Below are positions 27,534-38,142 of a DNA stretch of 64,000 nucleotides, piece after piece. Each line of letters begins with the position of its first letter. Positions within the stretch are counted from its first letter, which is position 1. Made by a program: the position numbers and the translations under genes. The DNA is from Candidatus Defluviilinea gracilis (GTDB lineage Bacteria > Chloroflexota > Anaerolineae > Anaerolineales > Villigracilaceae): the NCBI GenBank assembly GCA_016716235.1, contig JADJWS010000002.1, forward strand, positions 186,001-250,000, written 5' to 3'. The notes under the pieces were generated by a model, which ran no database searches, was not told the origin of the DNA, and saw only the letters and a program-made list of their open reading frames with translations.

Positions 27534-29123
27534 TTAGTGCGCGCCTTCTCGTTTTGCGTCTTCTATCGCCTTGTCGGTGTTGACGAAGGGCAGGATTGCC
27601 AAGCCGACCACGAAGAAGAAGATCAACGCAAGGATGGCGATTCGCAAGTTGCCAAAGATTGTCACTGCGACGCCGAAGACCAACGTCCCCAGCCAGGATG
27701 TGCCGCGTTCGCTGATCTCGTAGATCGAGAAAAATTCCGCTTCTTTGTTCTTGGGAATCATCTGGGCGAACAAACTTCGGCTGATCGCCTGTGAGCCGCC
27801 GAGGACAAGAGCGATGACGGCTCCAAGAATCATAAACTCCGTCGCGCGCGAGTCGCCTTTCATGCCGCCGTAAGCGTAAATCACAACCGCCGCCCAAATC
27901 ACAAGGCTGACGATAATGGCGCGCTTGGCTCCGATCCAATTGGCGAGTTTGCCCCAGAACAACGCCCCGAAAAATGCCACGAATTGAATCAACAATATGA
28001 CAGAGATCAGGGTCGTTTGTCCCAACTCGAGTCCGCCGCGGATCAGAGGCGCGTCGGCAAAGACAGCCGCGACGGCGATCACGGTTTGGATACCGTCGTT
28101 ATAGATCAAATACGATGTCAGGAATTTGGATGTTTCAGGTGTGGTGCGATACTTGTTACGCAGGAAGCGAACTAACAGGATGATGGGACCAAACAGGGGA
28201 ACAAAGACCGGCAGAAGCGCGAGGTCCGCATCCAATTGTCCACTGCCGATCAGTTGCGTGATAAAAGGCGTAATCAAGGGCGCCCATATCAATATGAGGA
28301 GAGGGGAGAGCAGATAGAAGGCAATGGATTTTGCCGGCACATCCATTGTTTTAGAGAGTTGCTTGAAGGCGACGGTTAATAAATTTTCGCCAGGCGGAAT
28401 TTCATGGGCGGCATGGCGCGAACGCAACCTTCTCCACGTCACGGTGGAAAAAGCCAGCCACCAAATTCCCGCCGAGGCGAGGTTGATGCGGACCGACATG
28501 CTTTCTGAAATCCCGAAACTCTCATGAAGCAGATACAACACCAAGTTGAGGGCGAGCAAGACAAATCCGCCAATGTATCCCAAAGCAAACCCATAAGATG
28601 AGACCCGGTCGCGTTCCTCCTCGCTGGCAATATCCGGCAGATATGCGTTGTAGAAAACCAGCGCCGCGCCAAAGGACAGGTTAGCAATGATAAATAGGAT
28701 CGGACCGAGAGTCCACGTGTCGAGGGTGACAAAGAACATGCCAATTGTCGCCAATGCGCCAATCGTTGCGAAAAGTTGAAGCATTTGCTTGCGGCGATGA
28801 GAGTAATCGGCAATGGCGCCCAAAATGGGTAGAAAGCCCGCCTGAAATACAACAGAAAGCGATATGGCAAAAGCGATGACCGCTTCGGGCGCAACTGGAA
28901 GGCCGAGGAATTTAACGACCAACGGTTGTCCGCTTGCCTCGGTCCAGGCCGCGCCGGTTCTTGCAAGAAATTCAGATTCCGCAACTGCCGTGGCAAGCCC
29001 TCTAACGTACGGTCCCAGAAAAACCGAACCAATTGTGGTGCTGAACGCCGAGTTTGCCCAGTCGTACATTGCCCAGCCAAAAATTTCGCGCCGATCATTT
29101 ATCGTGGATTGTGCTGTTGTCAT
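27534..29123 (-). CDS. MFS transporter, UMF1/Atg22-like
   Basis: 529-residue membrane protein with about 12 hydrophobic helices. The N-terminal REIFGWAMYDWANSAFSTTI is the signature of the UMF1 family (bacterial relatives of the yeast vacuolar effluxer Atg22). Further family traits are the VSSYGFALGYIGGF segment in the middle and SRSLFAQMIPKNKEAEFFSIYE in the second half. The substrate is not known; amino acid efflux is suggested only by the yeast homologue. ATG 29123 is preceded by GGGAGGA. It is divergent from rpoB, so its promoter lies in the shared 331-bp gap. Confidence 0.88.
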   Translation of the reverse strand: MTTAQSTINDRREIFGWAMYDWANSAFSTTIGSVFLGPYVRGLATAVAESEFLARTGAAWTEASGQPLVVKFLGLPVAPEAVIAFAISLSVVFQAGFLPILGAIADYSHRRKQMLQLFATIGALATIGMFFVTLDTWTLGPILFIIANLSFGAALVFYNAYLPDIASEEERDRVSSYGFALGYIGGFVLLALNLVLYLLHESFGISESMSVRINLASAGIWWLAFSTVTWRRLRSRHAAHEIPPGENLLTVAFKQLSKTMDVPAKSIAFYLLSPLLILIWAPLITPFITQLIGSGQLDADLALLPVFVPLFGPIILLVRFLRNKYRTTPETSKFLTSYLIYNDGIQTVIAVAAVFADAPLIRGGLELGQTTLISVILLIQFVAFFGALFWGKLANWIGAKRAIIVSLVIWAAVVIYAYGGMKGDSRATEFMILGAVIALVLGGSQAISRSLFAQMIPKNKEAEFFSIYEISERGTSWLGTLVFGVAVTIFGNLRIAILALIFFFVVGLAILPFVNTDKAIEDAKREGAH

Positions 29124-29182
29124 TGCGTCCTCCCGGTTTTGAGGTGAGTGTCGTATATCTAAACCCCGTGTAACCTAATCAA

Positions 29183-29210
29183 GTTGCGAAATATCTTGCT
29201 TGTGATAGAA
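29183..29210 (+). promoter_or_regulatory. possible second rpoB promoter
   Basis: TTGCGA (29183-29188), 16-base spacer, TAGAAT (29205-29210). Weaker than the downstream match. Confidence 0.35.
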
Positions 29211-29260
29211 TCACCCTAATCGCAATGAGGGAATGGGTTGAAATTCATCTCTTAAATCCC

Positions 29261-29289
29261 TTGCGTATATCAAACCCTTCATATATAAT
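29261..29289 (+). promoter_or_regulatory. rpoB promoter
   Basis: TTGCGT (29261-29266), 17-base spacer, TATAAT (29284-29289): a close match to the housekeeping sigma-factor consensus, giving a leader of about 160 nt before rpoB. Confidence 0.7.
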
Positions 29290-29300
29290 CAAGTTTTGCT

Positions 29301-29321
29301 ATCCCGCTCATCGCGCGGGAT
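29301..29321 (+). promoter_or_regulatory. leader hairpin of rpoB mRNA
   Basis: ATCCCGC (29301-29307) pairs with GCGGGAT (29315-29321) just downstream of the predicted transcription start. No T-tract, so it is more likely to affect stability or translation than to terminate. Confidence 0.4.
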
Positions 29322-29454
29322 GGCTTCGTGTGTTTACTAACTCTTGAACGCATCCCAAATTTGAATTGCATCTGTTACCCGGCAAGCACTAAATTCAGGG
29401 ATGAGAGTGGGTACTTCGTAACGGCGCACAGACATATAGCCAGGAGCGAACCAA

Positions 29455-32400
29455 ATGTCTTCCACTTTGCCTCGTAAAACCTACGCCCGTATCCCTGTCA
29501 ACATCAAACTCCCCAACCTCATCGAAGTCCAATTGGATTCATTCGAACGCCTCAAAAAAGAGGGACTGGGCGACCTCTTCCATGAGGTGTCGCCGATCGA
29601 ATCGTATAACAAAGGGATGAAGCTGTTTTTTCCCGGTCGGGGACCCGAAGCCAAACAATGGGGCTTAAAATATTGGTTTGGCGATCCCAAACACACCATC
29701 GAAGAGTGTGTGGAGCGCGACCTGACCTACGCAAGCCCATTATACGTTTCGGTCTTACTGGCAGGCGCCGATGTGCCTGAGCCGATTAAGCAGGATATCT
29801 TTCTTGGCGATTTCCCCGAGATGACCGACAAAGGCACGTTCATTATTAACGGAACGGAACGCGTGGTCGTTTCGCAGTTGATCCGCTCCCCGGGTGTATA
29901 TTTCGAAGCCCCCACGGATCGCGCGACGGGTCGCCTGCTCGCCATGTCCAAGTTGATTCCAGACCGCGGCGCGTGGATGGAGTTCGAAACCCGAAAATCC
30001 GATTACATCATCCTGAAGTTCAACCGCAAACGCACGGTGCCGATTACGGTGTTCCTGCGCGCATTAGCGGCGGTCGATGATGGGATAAAAGATTCGCCGC
30101 TCAAACTTGGAACAGATGAAGAGTTGTTGTCGCTATTTCAAGATGTGGACAATAATCCGGAACGTCTATTCCTGCCCTCTACTTTAAAACAGGAACCTGA
30201 ATGGGACCTTTCCGGCGGACTGACCATCGCCGAAGCGGCGCTCATTGAGTTCTTCAAGAAAATGCGCCCTGGCGATCCTGCCACGCTGGACAATGCCCGG
30301 CAGTTCCTCGAGGAGCAGCTATTCGACCAGAGGCATTATGACCTTGAGCGCGTTGGTCGCTATAAATTGAATCAGAAACTCGATCTCAACGTCCCGATTC
30401 CGCACCGCACAGTCACCAAGAACGATGTGATTCGGCTCATCCGACGGATGATCCAGATCAATAATGGCGTCGAGCCTGCGGATGACATCGACCACCTCGG
30501 TAACCGCCGCGTGAAGACGGTGGGTGAGTTGATCCAAAACAAGCTCCGCATCGGGCTCCGACGTATGGAGCGCGTGATTAAAGAGCGCATGTCCATTCGT
30601 GATCAGGAGCAATTATCGCCGGTGACGCTGGTCAATATCCGCCCGGTCGTTGCCGCTCTGCGTGAATTCTTCGGCTCGTCACAGCTTTCTCAGTTTATGG
30701 ATCAAACCAACCCGCTTGCCGAGTTGCGCCACAAACGCACTCTTTCTGCCTTGGGACCTGGCGGCTTGCGGCGCGAACGCGCTGGTTTCGATGTGCGCGA
30801 TGTGCATCACTCGCACTATGGCCGCATCTGTCCGATCGAGACGCCTGAGGGTCCAAACATCGGTTTGATCGGCCGCCTTGCGTCGTTTGCGCGGGTGAAC
30901 GAGTATGGCTTCATTGAAACCCCGTATCGCAAAGTCTTCCGAGTTATGGAAGCGGACGATGAGCGCCTTGAGGGTCGCACCTTGCGTGAAAAAATTGTCG
31001 ACCCGAAATCGGAAGAAGTGTTGTTCGAGGCTGGCGAAACCATAGATTCGAAGATGATGAAGAAGATCTCCAAGCTGGCGCAGCCGGTGGAGATTGTTCC
31101 GTATGTATCAGACCAATTTGATTATCTTTCTGCCGATGCGGAAGACAAATATGTGATTGCCCAGGCGAATGCGCCACTTACAGAGAAAAAAGAATATGTG
31201 CGTGAGCGCGTATCCTGCCGATATCACTCCGGTTTTATTTTCTCAGTGCCCGAATCGGTTGATTACATGGATGTTGCGCCCCATCAGGTGGTCGGAATCA
31301 GCGCCGCGCTGATTCCGTTTCTTGAGCACGACGACGCCAACCGCGCGTTGATGGGGTCCAATATGCAGGCGCAGGCTGTGCCGCTGGTGCGCCCGGAGGT
31401 CCCGCTTGTTTCGACAGGCATGGAATATCACGCCGCGTTGGATTCGGGTCAGGTGGTGGTGGCAGAGGCTGACGGTGAAGTAACGTCGGTAACCGGAAAC
31501 ACGATCACCGTCCGCGAACGAGGCGGAAGTAATCACACGTATCAACTCCGCAAGTATCAACGATCCAATCAATCCACGTGCATTGACCAGCGCCCGGCTG
31601 TCGTCAAAGGACAGAAGATCAAGAAGGGCGATATCATCGCTGATTCTTCGTCTACAGAAAGCGGTCAGTTGGCGCTAGGGCAAAATGTGGTGATCGCTTT
31701 CCTTTCATGGGAGGGCGGGAATTTTGAAGATGCGATCTTGATCTCTGAACGACTTGTGCAGGAAGACCGCTTCACGTCGGTGCATATTGAAAAATATGAG
31801 GTGGAAGCGCGCGATACGAAGCTAGGGCCCGAGGAGATTACCCGCGATATCCCGAATGTCGGCGAGGATGCGATCAAAGATTTAGACGAGAACGGCATCA
31901 TCCGCATTGGCGCGGAAGTCGGTCCAAACGATATTCTCGTTGGCAAGATCACGCCGAAGGGTGAAAAAGAATTAACCCCGGAGGAGCGGTTGTTGCGAGC
32001 GATCTTCGGTGAAAAGTCGCGCGATGTGAAAGACACATCTCTGCGCATGCCGCACGGTGAACGCGGCAAAGTGGTGGATGTGAAAGTGTTCACGCGCGAA
32101 GAAAATTCCGATCTATCAGCGGGCGTGGATATGATGGTGCGTGTTTCGGTCGCGCAACGCCGCAAGTTAACCGCGGGCGATAAGATGGCAGGACGACATG
32201 GGAATAAAGGTGTCGTCTCGAAAGTAGTGCCTGTGGAGGACATGCCTTTCCTCGAAGACGGCACTCCGGTGGATTTAATTTTGAATCCGCTGGGTGTTCC
32301 CGGACGTATGAACATCGGCCAGGTTTTGGAAGTTCATCTGGGCTGGGCGGCGAAGCGGTTGGGGTATCGCGCGGTCACGCCGGTGTTCGACGGCGCATCT

Positions 32401-33360
32401 GAAGAGGAGATCGAAGCCGAACTCGCCCGCGCCTGGATTATTGATGAGGCTTGGAAGGAAGTGGGAGTGAAAGCGTGGGAATGGATCAAGGAGCAGGAGT
32501 ATGATCCTGAGTCGATTCAGGACGATGATGAAGTACGGCGCCTCTACCTTGAAGAGTGGCTGAGTAAGCGCAAGTATGATGCCTACGATCTGAACGATGT
32601 GGATTATGCTCGCCTTGCCACAGCAACCGAATGGTTACGTGACCGGGATTACGACCCCGATACTATTTTTTATCCGGACGAGATCAACCCGAAAGATCGG
32701 ACGGAATACAATGATGCGGCAGTGAACGCCTGCTTACGCTTGTGGATCGAAGCCCAGGGTCATGCTGGGCGAGTGGCTGAGGCGCGCTTGATGGATGTTG
32801 CTCAGGAGATCGTTAATTCCACGGGTCAGCCGCTGCCGATCCTTGGCAAGCAAACCCTTCGTGATGGTAAAACCGGTATCCCGTATGATCAGCCTGTGAC
32901 CGTAGGCGTGATGACGGTATTGAAATTACACCACCTTGTTGAAGATAAGGTTCACGCGCGTTCTACCGGTCCATATAGTTTGGTAACGCAACAGCCCCTG
33001 GGCGGTAAAGCGCAGTTCGGTGGTCAACGTTTCGGTGAAATGGAAGTGTGGGCGCTTGAAGCGTATGGCGCGGCATATACATTGCAAGAAATGCTGACGG
33101 TCAAGTCTGATGATGTGCAGGGACGCGTCAATACATATGAAGCGATCGTCAAGGGCGAGCCGATTGAAGAGCCAAGCATCCCCGCGTCGTTCAGGGTGCT
33201 GGTCAAAGAGTTGCAATCGCTGGGGTTGGCAGTGGAAGCTGTTAGCGAAGGCGGTGATGTTGTCAAGTTTGGAAAAGATGAGGAGAAACAGCATCCGCCT
33301 CGCATGGATACCGGCTTGCTGGGCATTGGAGACAACTTAACAGCGAAGCGAAAATCTTGA
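29455..33360 (+). CDS. rpoB: RNA polymerase beta subunit with a lineage insert
   Basis: 1301 residues. All conserved regions are present, including the rifampicin-pocket stretch (FGSSQLSQFMDQTNPL), GDKMAGRHGNKG and the C-terminal GGKAQFGGQRFGEMEVWAL. It catalyses RNA synthesis together with beta-prime. Between TPVFDGA (about 975) and RDGKTG (about 1135) it carries roughly 80 residues more than Thermus RpoB, with three copies of W-[IL]-x4-x-YD-type repeats at exact 25-residue spacing (Trp1010, Trp1035, Trp1060). ATG 29455 follows AGGAG. Unusually, rpoC does not follow and rplKAJL does not precede; the next gene is rpsL. The rpsL promoter overlaps the stop codon. Confidence 0.97.
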   Translation: MSSTLPRKTYARIPVNIKLPNLIEVQLDSFERLKKEGLGDLFHEVSPIESYNKGMKLFFPGRGPEAKQWGLKYWFGDPKHTIEECVERDLTYASPLYVSVLLAGADVPEPIKQDIFLGDFPEMTDKGTFIINGTERVVVSQLIRSPGVYFEAPTDRATGRLLAMSKLIPDRGAWMEFETRKSDYIILKFNRKRTVPITVFLRALAAVDDGIKDSPLKLGTDEELLSLFQDVDNNPERLFLPSTLKQEPEWDLSGGLTIAEAALIEFFKKMRPGDPATLDNARQFLEEQLFDQRHYDLERVGRYKLNQKLDLNVPIPHRTVTKNDVIRLIRRMIQINNGVEPADDIDHLGNRRVKTVGELIQNKLRIGLRRMERVIKERMSIRDQEQLSPVTLVNIRPVVAALREFFGSSQLSQFMDQTNPLAELRHKRTLSALGPGGLRRERAGFDVRDVHHSHYGRICPIETPEGPNIGLIGRLASFARVNEYGFIETPYRKVFRVMEADDERLEGRTLREKIVDPKSEEVLFEAGETIDSKMMKKISKLAQPVEIVPYVSDQFDYLSADAEDKYVIAQANAPLTEKKEYVRERVSCRYHSGFIFSVPESVDYMDVAPHQVVGISAALIPFLEHDDANRALMGSNMQAQAVPLVRPEVPLVSTGMEYHAALDSGQVVVAEADGEVTSVTGNTITVRERGGSNHTYQLRKYQRSNQSTCIDQRPAVVKGQKIKKGDIIADSSSTESGQLALGQNVVIAFLSWEGGNFEDAILISERLVQEDRFTSVHIEKYEVEARDTKLGPEEITRDIPNVGEDAIKDLDENGIIRIGAEVGPNDILVGKITPKGEKELTPEERLLRAIFGEKSRDVKDTSLRMPHGERGKVVDVKVFTREENSDLSAGVDMMVRVSVAQRRKLTAGDKMAGRHGNKGVVSKVVPVEDMPFLEDGTPVDLILNPLGVPGRMNIGQVLEVHLGWAAKRLGYRAVTPVFDGASEEEIEAELARAWIIDEAWKEVGVKAWEWIKEQEYDPESIQDDDEVRRLYLEEWLSKRKYDAYDLNDVDYARLATATEWLRDRDYDPDTIFYPDEINPKDRTEYNDAAVNACLRLWIEAQGHAGRVAEARLMDVAQEIVNSTGQPLPILGKQTLRDGKTGIPYDQPVTVGVMTVLKLHHLVEDKVHARSTGPYSLVTQQPLGGKAQFGGQRFGEMEVWALEAYGAAYTLQEMLTVKSDDVQGRVNTYEAIVKGEPIEEPSIPASFRVLVKELQSLGLAVEAVSEGGDVVKFGKDEEKQHPPRMDTGLLGIGDNLTAKRKS

Positions 33361-33386
33361 CGATTATATTAATAGCGTGATAAAAT
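33357..33386 (+). promoter_or_regulatory. str operon promoter overlapping the rpoB stop
   Basis: TTGACG (33357-33362), 18-base spacer, TAAAAT (33381-33386). The TGA of the -35 is the rpoB stop codon. It would let rpsL-rpsG-fusA-tuf be transcribed independently of rpoB. Confidence 0.6.
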
Positions 33387-33445
33387 CTCGCTCCGTTGCC
33401 AATTGAAAAAGGCGGCATTACCCCCGCTTGCATGGCATTACCTTG

Positions 33446-33481
33446 TGAGGCCATCACAGATCGACTTGATGGCCTCATTTT
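33446..33481 (+). terminator. terminator or attenuator before rpsL
   Basis: Perfect 11-bp stem TGAGGCCATCA (33446-33456) with 33467-33477, 10-base loop, then TTTT. It lies after the rpsL promoter, so it could terminate rpoB transcripts and attenuate the str operon. Confidence 0.7.
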
Positions 33482-33525
33482 GTGCAAAAAAACTTTGTGA
33501 ATAATTTTATTATCGGAGGCTGATC

Positions 33526-33942
33526 GTGCCGACAATCAATCAAATGGTCCGCAAGGGCCGCAAGAGCAAGAAGGCGAAAAGCAAGGCGCCGGCTTTTCAA
33601 TTCACCTTGAACACTTATAAACAGCGGCGCATCCGCCAGGATAAAGGAGCGCCGCAAAAGCGCGGTGTATGTACGGTCGTTCGTACTATGACGCCGAAGA
33701 AGCCGAACTCCGCGCTGCGCAAGATTGCGCGTGTGCGTCTCACAAATGGCTTGGAAGTGACTGCCTATATCCCCGGTGAAGGTCACCAGTTGCAGGAGCA
33801 CTCCGTGGTTCTTGTCCGCGGAGGTCGTGTAAAGGACTTGCCCGGCGTTCGCTATCACATTGTGCGCGGCTCGCTGGATACGACCGGTGTTGCTAATCGC
33901 AAACAGGCGCGTTCCAAGTATGGCGCGAAGCGTCCGAAGTAA
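33526..33942 (+). CDS. rpsL: 30S ribosomal protein S12
   Basis: 138 residues; decoding-centre protein of the small subunit. The KKPNSALRK and RVKDLPGVRYH segments that carry the streptomycin-related lysines and the modifiable Asp are present. It is longer than the E. coli protein because of an insertion of about 14 residues (FQFTLNTYKQRRIRQDKG) between KSKAPA and the PQKRGVCT motif. GTG start preceded by GGAGG at about 7 bases. First gene of the str operon, 20 bases before rpsG. Confidence 0.97.
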   Translation: MPTINQMVRKGRKSKKAKSKAPAFQFTLNTYKQRRIRQDKGAPQKRGVCTVVRTMTPKKPNSALRKIARVRLTNGLEVTAYIPGEGHQLQEHSVVLVRGGRVKDLPGVRYHIVRGSLDTTGVANRKQARSKYGAKRPK

Positions 33943-33961
33943 ACTGATGGAGTAATGACAG

Positions 33962-34429
33962 ATGCGTAGAGCAAAACCTGAAAAACGGGAGATTCTCCCT
34001 GATATCCGTTACAACAGCGTCCATGTGCAGACGATGGTTCAACACGTCTTGAAACGCGGTAAAAAGAGCACTGCCATTGGGCTGATCTATGGCGCGATGG
34101 ATTTGATCAAAGAGCGCACCGAGAAGAATCCAATGGACGTTTTCGACGGCGCTCTTAAAAATGTTTCGCCCGCCATGGAAGTCCGCCCTCGGCGCGTGGG
34201 CGGGGCGACATATCAAGTGCCGATGGAAGTTTCGACGGACCGTCGCACCACGCTGGCGATCCGCTGGATTCTGACCGCGGCGCGCGAGCGTTCCGGCAAA
34301 TCTTTCCCGGACAAACTTGCCGGTGAATTGATCGACGCATTCAACGAAACCGGCGCGGCGATCCGCAAGCGAGACGAAACCCACAAGATGGCGGAAGCTA
34401 ACCGCGCATTTTCACATTATCGTATTTGA
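33962..34429 (+). CDS. rpsG: 30S ribosomal protein S7
   Basis: 155 residues, usual length. Binds the 3' major domain of 16S rRNA and starts assembly of the 30S head. Diagnostic start MRRAKPEKREILPD and the central VGGATYQVPMEV beta-hairpin region. Lies between rpsL and fusA in the standard str order; in E. coli S7 is the translational repressor of this operon. No regulatory structure was recognised here. Confidence 0.97.
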   Translation: MRRAKPEKREILPDIRYNSVHVQTMVQHVLKRGKKSTAIGLIYGAMDLIKERTEKNPMDVFDGALKNVSPAMEVRPRRVGGATYQVPMEVSTDRRTTLAIRWILTAARERSGKSFPDKLAGELIDAFNETGAAIRKRDETHKMAEANRAFSHYRI

Positions 34430-34467
34430 GTGTTTTTGAAATCCTAACAAAAGGTGTTTAACTAAGA

Positions 34468-36543
34468 ATGGCTCGCGAGTATCCGCTTGAGAAATATCGA
34501 AATATAGGGATCATTGCCCACATTGACGCCGGGAAAACAACCACGACCGAGCGGATCATGTTCTATACCGGCAAGACTCACCGAATTGGTTCCGTTGACG
34601 ATGGAACCACGGTGACCGACTGGATGGTGCAGGAACGCGAACGCGGAATTACGATCGTGTCTGCGGCTGTTTCTGCTGAATGGAAAGGCTATCAGTTCAA
34701 CTTGATCGATACGCCGGGACATATTGACTTCACCGCTGAAGTTCAGCGTTCACTACGCGTCTTGGACGGGGGGGTGGTGGTCTTCGATGCGGTACAAGGC
34801 GTCGAGCCCCAAAGTGAAACCGTTTGGCGTCAGGCGGACCGCTACAGCGTGCCGCGGATCTGTTTCGTTAATAAGATGGATCGTGTCGGGGCTTCATATG
34901 AGCGCACCATTGACACCATCATTGATCGTCTTGGCGCCAACCCCATCGCAATGCAGATCCCTATCGGATTTGAGGCGACATTCAAAGGCGCCATTGATCT
35001 TCTTTCGATGCAAGCAGTCATTTGGGAAGACGATCTCGGTAAAGAGCCAAAAATAACGGATATTCCGGCGGAAATGCAAAAAGACGCCGAGCAAGCCCGC
35101 GCAAAAATGGTGGAGAAGATCGCGGAACTCGACGATGAACTGACAATGAAATACCTTGAAGGTCAGGAAATCAGCATTGACGAACTCAAAGCCGCCTTGC
35201 GTAAAGGCGTGCTTGCCGTCAAAGCCGCGCCTGTTTTCTGCGGTTCTTCATTAAAGAATAAAGGCGTTCAGGTTCTACTGGATGCCGTAGTTGATTATCT
35301 TCCCTCCCCGGCTGATAAGCCGATCGTAACCGTATCGGTTCCCGATGAGCCGGAAAACACTTTTGAGATACCCGCGCAGGATGGTAGCCCGTTGAGCGCG
35401 CTGGTATTCAAGATCGTTACCGATCCCTATGTGGGGCGCTTGGCTTATGTTCGTGTGTACTCCGGCGTTGTCAGCCAGGGGCAAACTGTTCAAAACACAA
35501 CCAAGCGAGGCAAGAAAGAACGTATCGGTCGTTTGATCCGTATGCACGCCGATCGCCGCGAAGATGTGACCGAAATCCGCGCTGGGGATATTGGCGCAGT
35601 TCTAGGCTTCAAAGAAAGCTTTACCGGCGATACGCTGTGCGACACGAAAGCCCTCGTTCTTGAAACCATCTCCTTCCCTGAGCCGGTGATTTCGATTGCT
35701 GTCGAGCCGAAAAGTTCCTCCGATCAAGAAAAAATGGGAGAAGCTCTTCGTAAACTGGCGGAAGAAGACCCAACACTCCACGTAAATTCGGATGAAGATT
35801 CCGGCCAGACTATTCTGCGCGGCATGGGCGAGTTGCATCTCGATATTATTGTAGACCGCCTCCTCCGCGAGTTTAGAGTTCAGGCAAATGTCGGCGCGCC
35901 CCGCGTGGCGTTCCGCGAGTCCATCACCAAAGTCGTCAAGGAAGTGGATTACAAATACGCGAAGCAATCCGGTGGTAAAGGTCAATACGGGCATGTCGTA
36001 TTTTCCCTTGAGCCGGGTGAGCGTGGCAGCGGAATTGTCTTTGAAAATAAGATCGTTGGCGGCGCCATTCCGAAAGAATACATTAACCCGATTGAAAAAG
36101 GAATCAAAGAAGCGGCGGATGGCGGCGTGCTTGCCGGTTATCCCGTTGTAGACATCAAAGTGACGTTGTTCGACGGTTCCTTCCACGAAGTCGACTCAAG
36201 CGAAATGGCGTTCAAGATGGCGGCGATTTTGGGTTTCAAAGAAGGCGTGCAAAGAGGCAATGCTATTTTGCTCGAGCCGATGATGAAGGTTGAAGTTGTC
36301 GTGCCGGAAGAATACCTTGGCGATGTGATGGGACAGATTAATAGCCGCCGAGGGATGATCCAAGGCATGGAAGTCCGTTTGGGCAATGCGCAAGCGGTGC
36401 GCGCTATGGTCCCGTTGGCTGAAATGTTCGGCTATGCCACACAACTCCGTTCTGCCACCCAGGGGCGTGGCGTGTTCAATATGGAATTCGATCACTATGC
36501 GCCGGTTGCAAAATCGGTCGCGGAAGAAATTTTGAAAGCTTAA
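34468..36543 (+). CDS. fusA: elongation factor G
   Basis: 691-residue translational GTPase that drives translocation. G1 AHIDAGKTTTTERIM, G3 DTPGHIDF, G4 NKMDR are all intact, followed by the domain II-V pattern (GMGELHLDIIVDRLLREF, RGMIQGMEVR). Length is typical. An AAGGTG lies rather far (about 12 bases) from ATG 34468. Third gene of the str operon, 26 bases before tuf. Confidence 0.97.
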   Translation: MAREYPLEKYRNIGIIAHIDAGKTTTTERIMFYTGKTHRIGSVDDGTTVTDWMVQERERGITIVSAAVSAEWKGYQFNLIDTPGHIDFTAEVQRSLRVLDGGVVVFDAVQGVEPQSETVWRQADRYSVPRICFVNKMDRVGASYERTIDTIIDRLGANPIAMQIPIGFEATFKGAIDLLSMQAVIWEDDLGKEPKITDIPAEMQKDAEQARAKMVEKIAELDDELTMKYLEGQEISIDELKAALRKGVLAVKAAPVFCGSSLKNKGVQVLLDAVVDYLPSPADKPIVTVSVPDEPENTFEIPAQDGSPLSALVFKIVTDPYVGRLAYVRVYSGVVSQGQTVQNTTKRGKKERIGRLIRMHADRREDVTEIRAGDIGAVLGFKESFTGDTLCDTKALVLETISFPEPVISIAVEPKSSSDQEKMGEALRKLAEEDPTLHVNSDEDSGQTILRGMGELHLDIIVDRLLREFRVQANVGAPRVAFRESITKVVKEVDYKYAKQSGGKGQYGHVVFSLEPGERGSGIVFENKIVGGAIPKEYINPIEKGIKEAADGGVLAGYPVVDIKVTLFDGSFHEVDSSEMAFKMAAILGFKEGVQRGNAILLEPMMKVEVVVPEEYLGDVMGQINSRRGMIQGMEVRLGNAQAVRAMVPLAEMFGYATQLRSATQGRGVFNMEFDHYAPVAKSVAEEILKA

Positions 36544-36569
36544 CTCGTTTTTATATCAAGGAGACTCTT

Positions 36570-37773
<1,204 letters not shown>

Positions 37774-37781
37774 GCGATGTC

Positions 37782-38090
37782 ATGACGAAACAGAAGATCC
37801 GCATCCGTTTGAAGGCGTACGATCATCGCGTCCTTGACTCGACCGCCAAGCGCATTGTCGAAACTGCCGAACGCAGTGGCGCGCATGTTGTTGGTCCCGT
37901 GCCCTTGCCAACCAAGACTGAACGGTTTACAATACGGCGCTCGACATTCATAGATAAAGACTCGCACGAGCATTATGAGATCCGCACGCACAACCGCTTG
38001 ATCGATGTGCTTGACCCGGACTCGAAGACAATCGATATGTTGATGCGCTTGTCATTGCCTGCGGGCGTGGATATCGAAATAAAAATTTAG
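37782..38090 (+). CDS. rpsJ: 30S ribosomal protein S10
   Basis: 102 residues. Forms part of the 30S head and is also NusE in antitermination complexes. Recognised from KIRIRLKAYDHRVLDSTA and GPVPLPTKTERFTI, both standard. Starts 8 bases after tuf, so it is likely read from the str transcript. It is followed by an unusual 196-bp gap before rplC. Confidence 0.97.
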   Translation: MTKQKIRIRLKAYDHRVLDSTAKRIVETAERSGAHVVGPVPLPTKTERFTIRRSTFIDKDSHEHYEIRTHNRLIDVLDPDSKTIDMLMRLSLPAGVDIEIKI

Positions 38091-38103
38091 TTGGTCGTTA
38101 TAC

Positions 38104-38142
38104 AGAGAGTAGAGACCGGCTCGAATGGAAACTCTACTCTCT
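38104..38142 (+). promoter_or_regulatory. leader-type hairpin in the rpsJ-rplC gap
   Basis: Perfect 11-bp stem AGAGAGTAGAG (38104-38114) with 38132-38142, 17-base loop. A second small hairpin AGCCC/GGGCT lies at 38233-38248, just upstream of the rplC ribosome site. The 196-base non-coding stretch could hold a regulatory leader for the rplC-onward genes. Confidence 0.45.

Larger units (their letters stand above)
29124..29454. other. 331-bp divergent control region upstream of rpoB
   Basis: Gene-free. It holds one good rightward promoter (29261-29289), a weaker one (29183-29210), and a leader hairpin (29301-29321). No rplJ/rplL sequence or partial gene is present. Confidence 0.6.
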
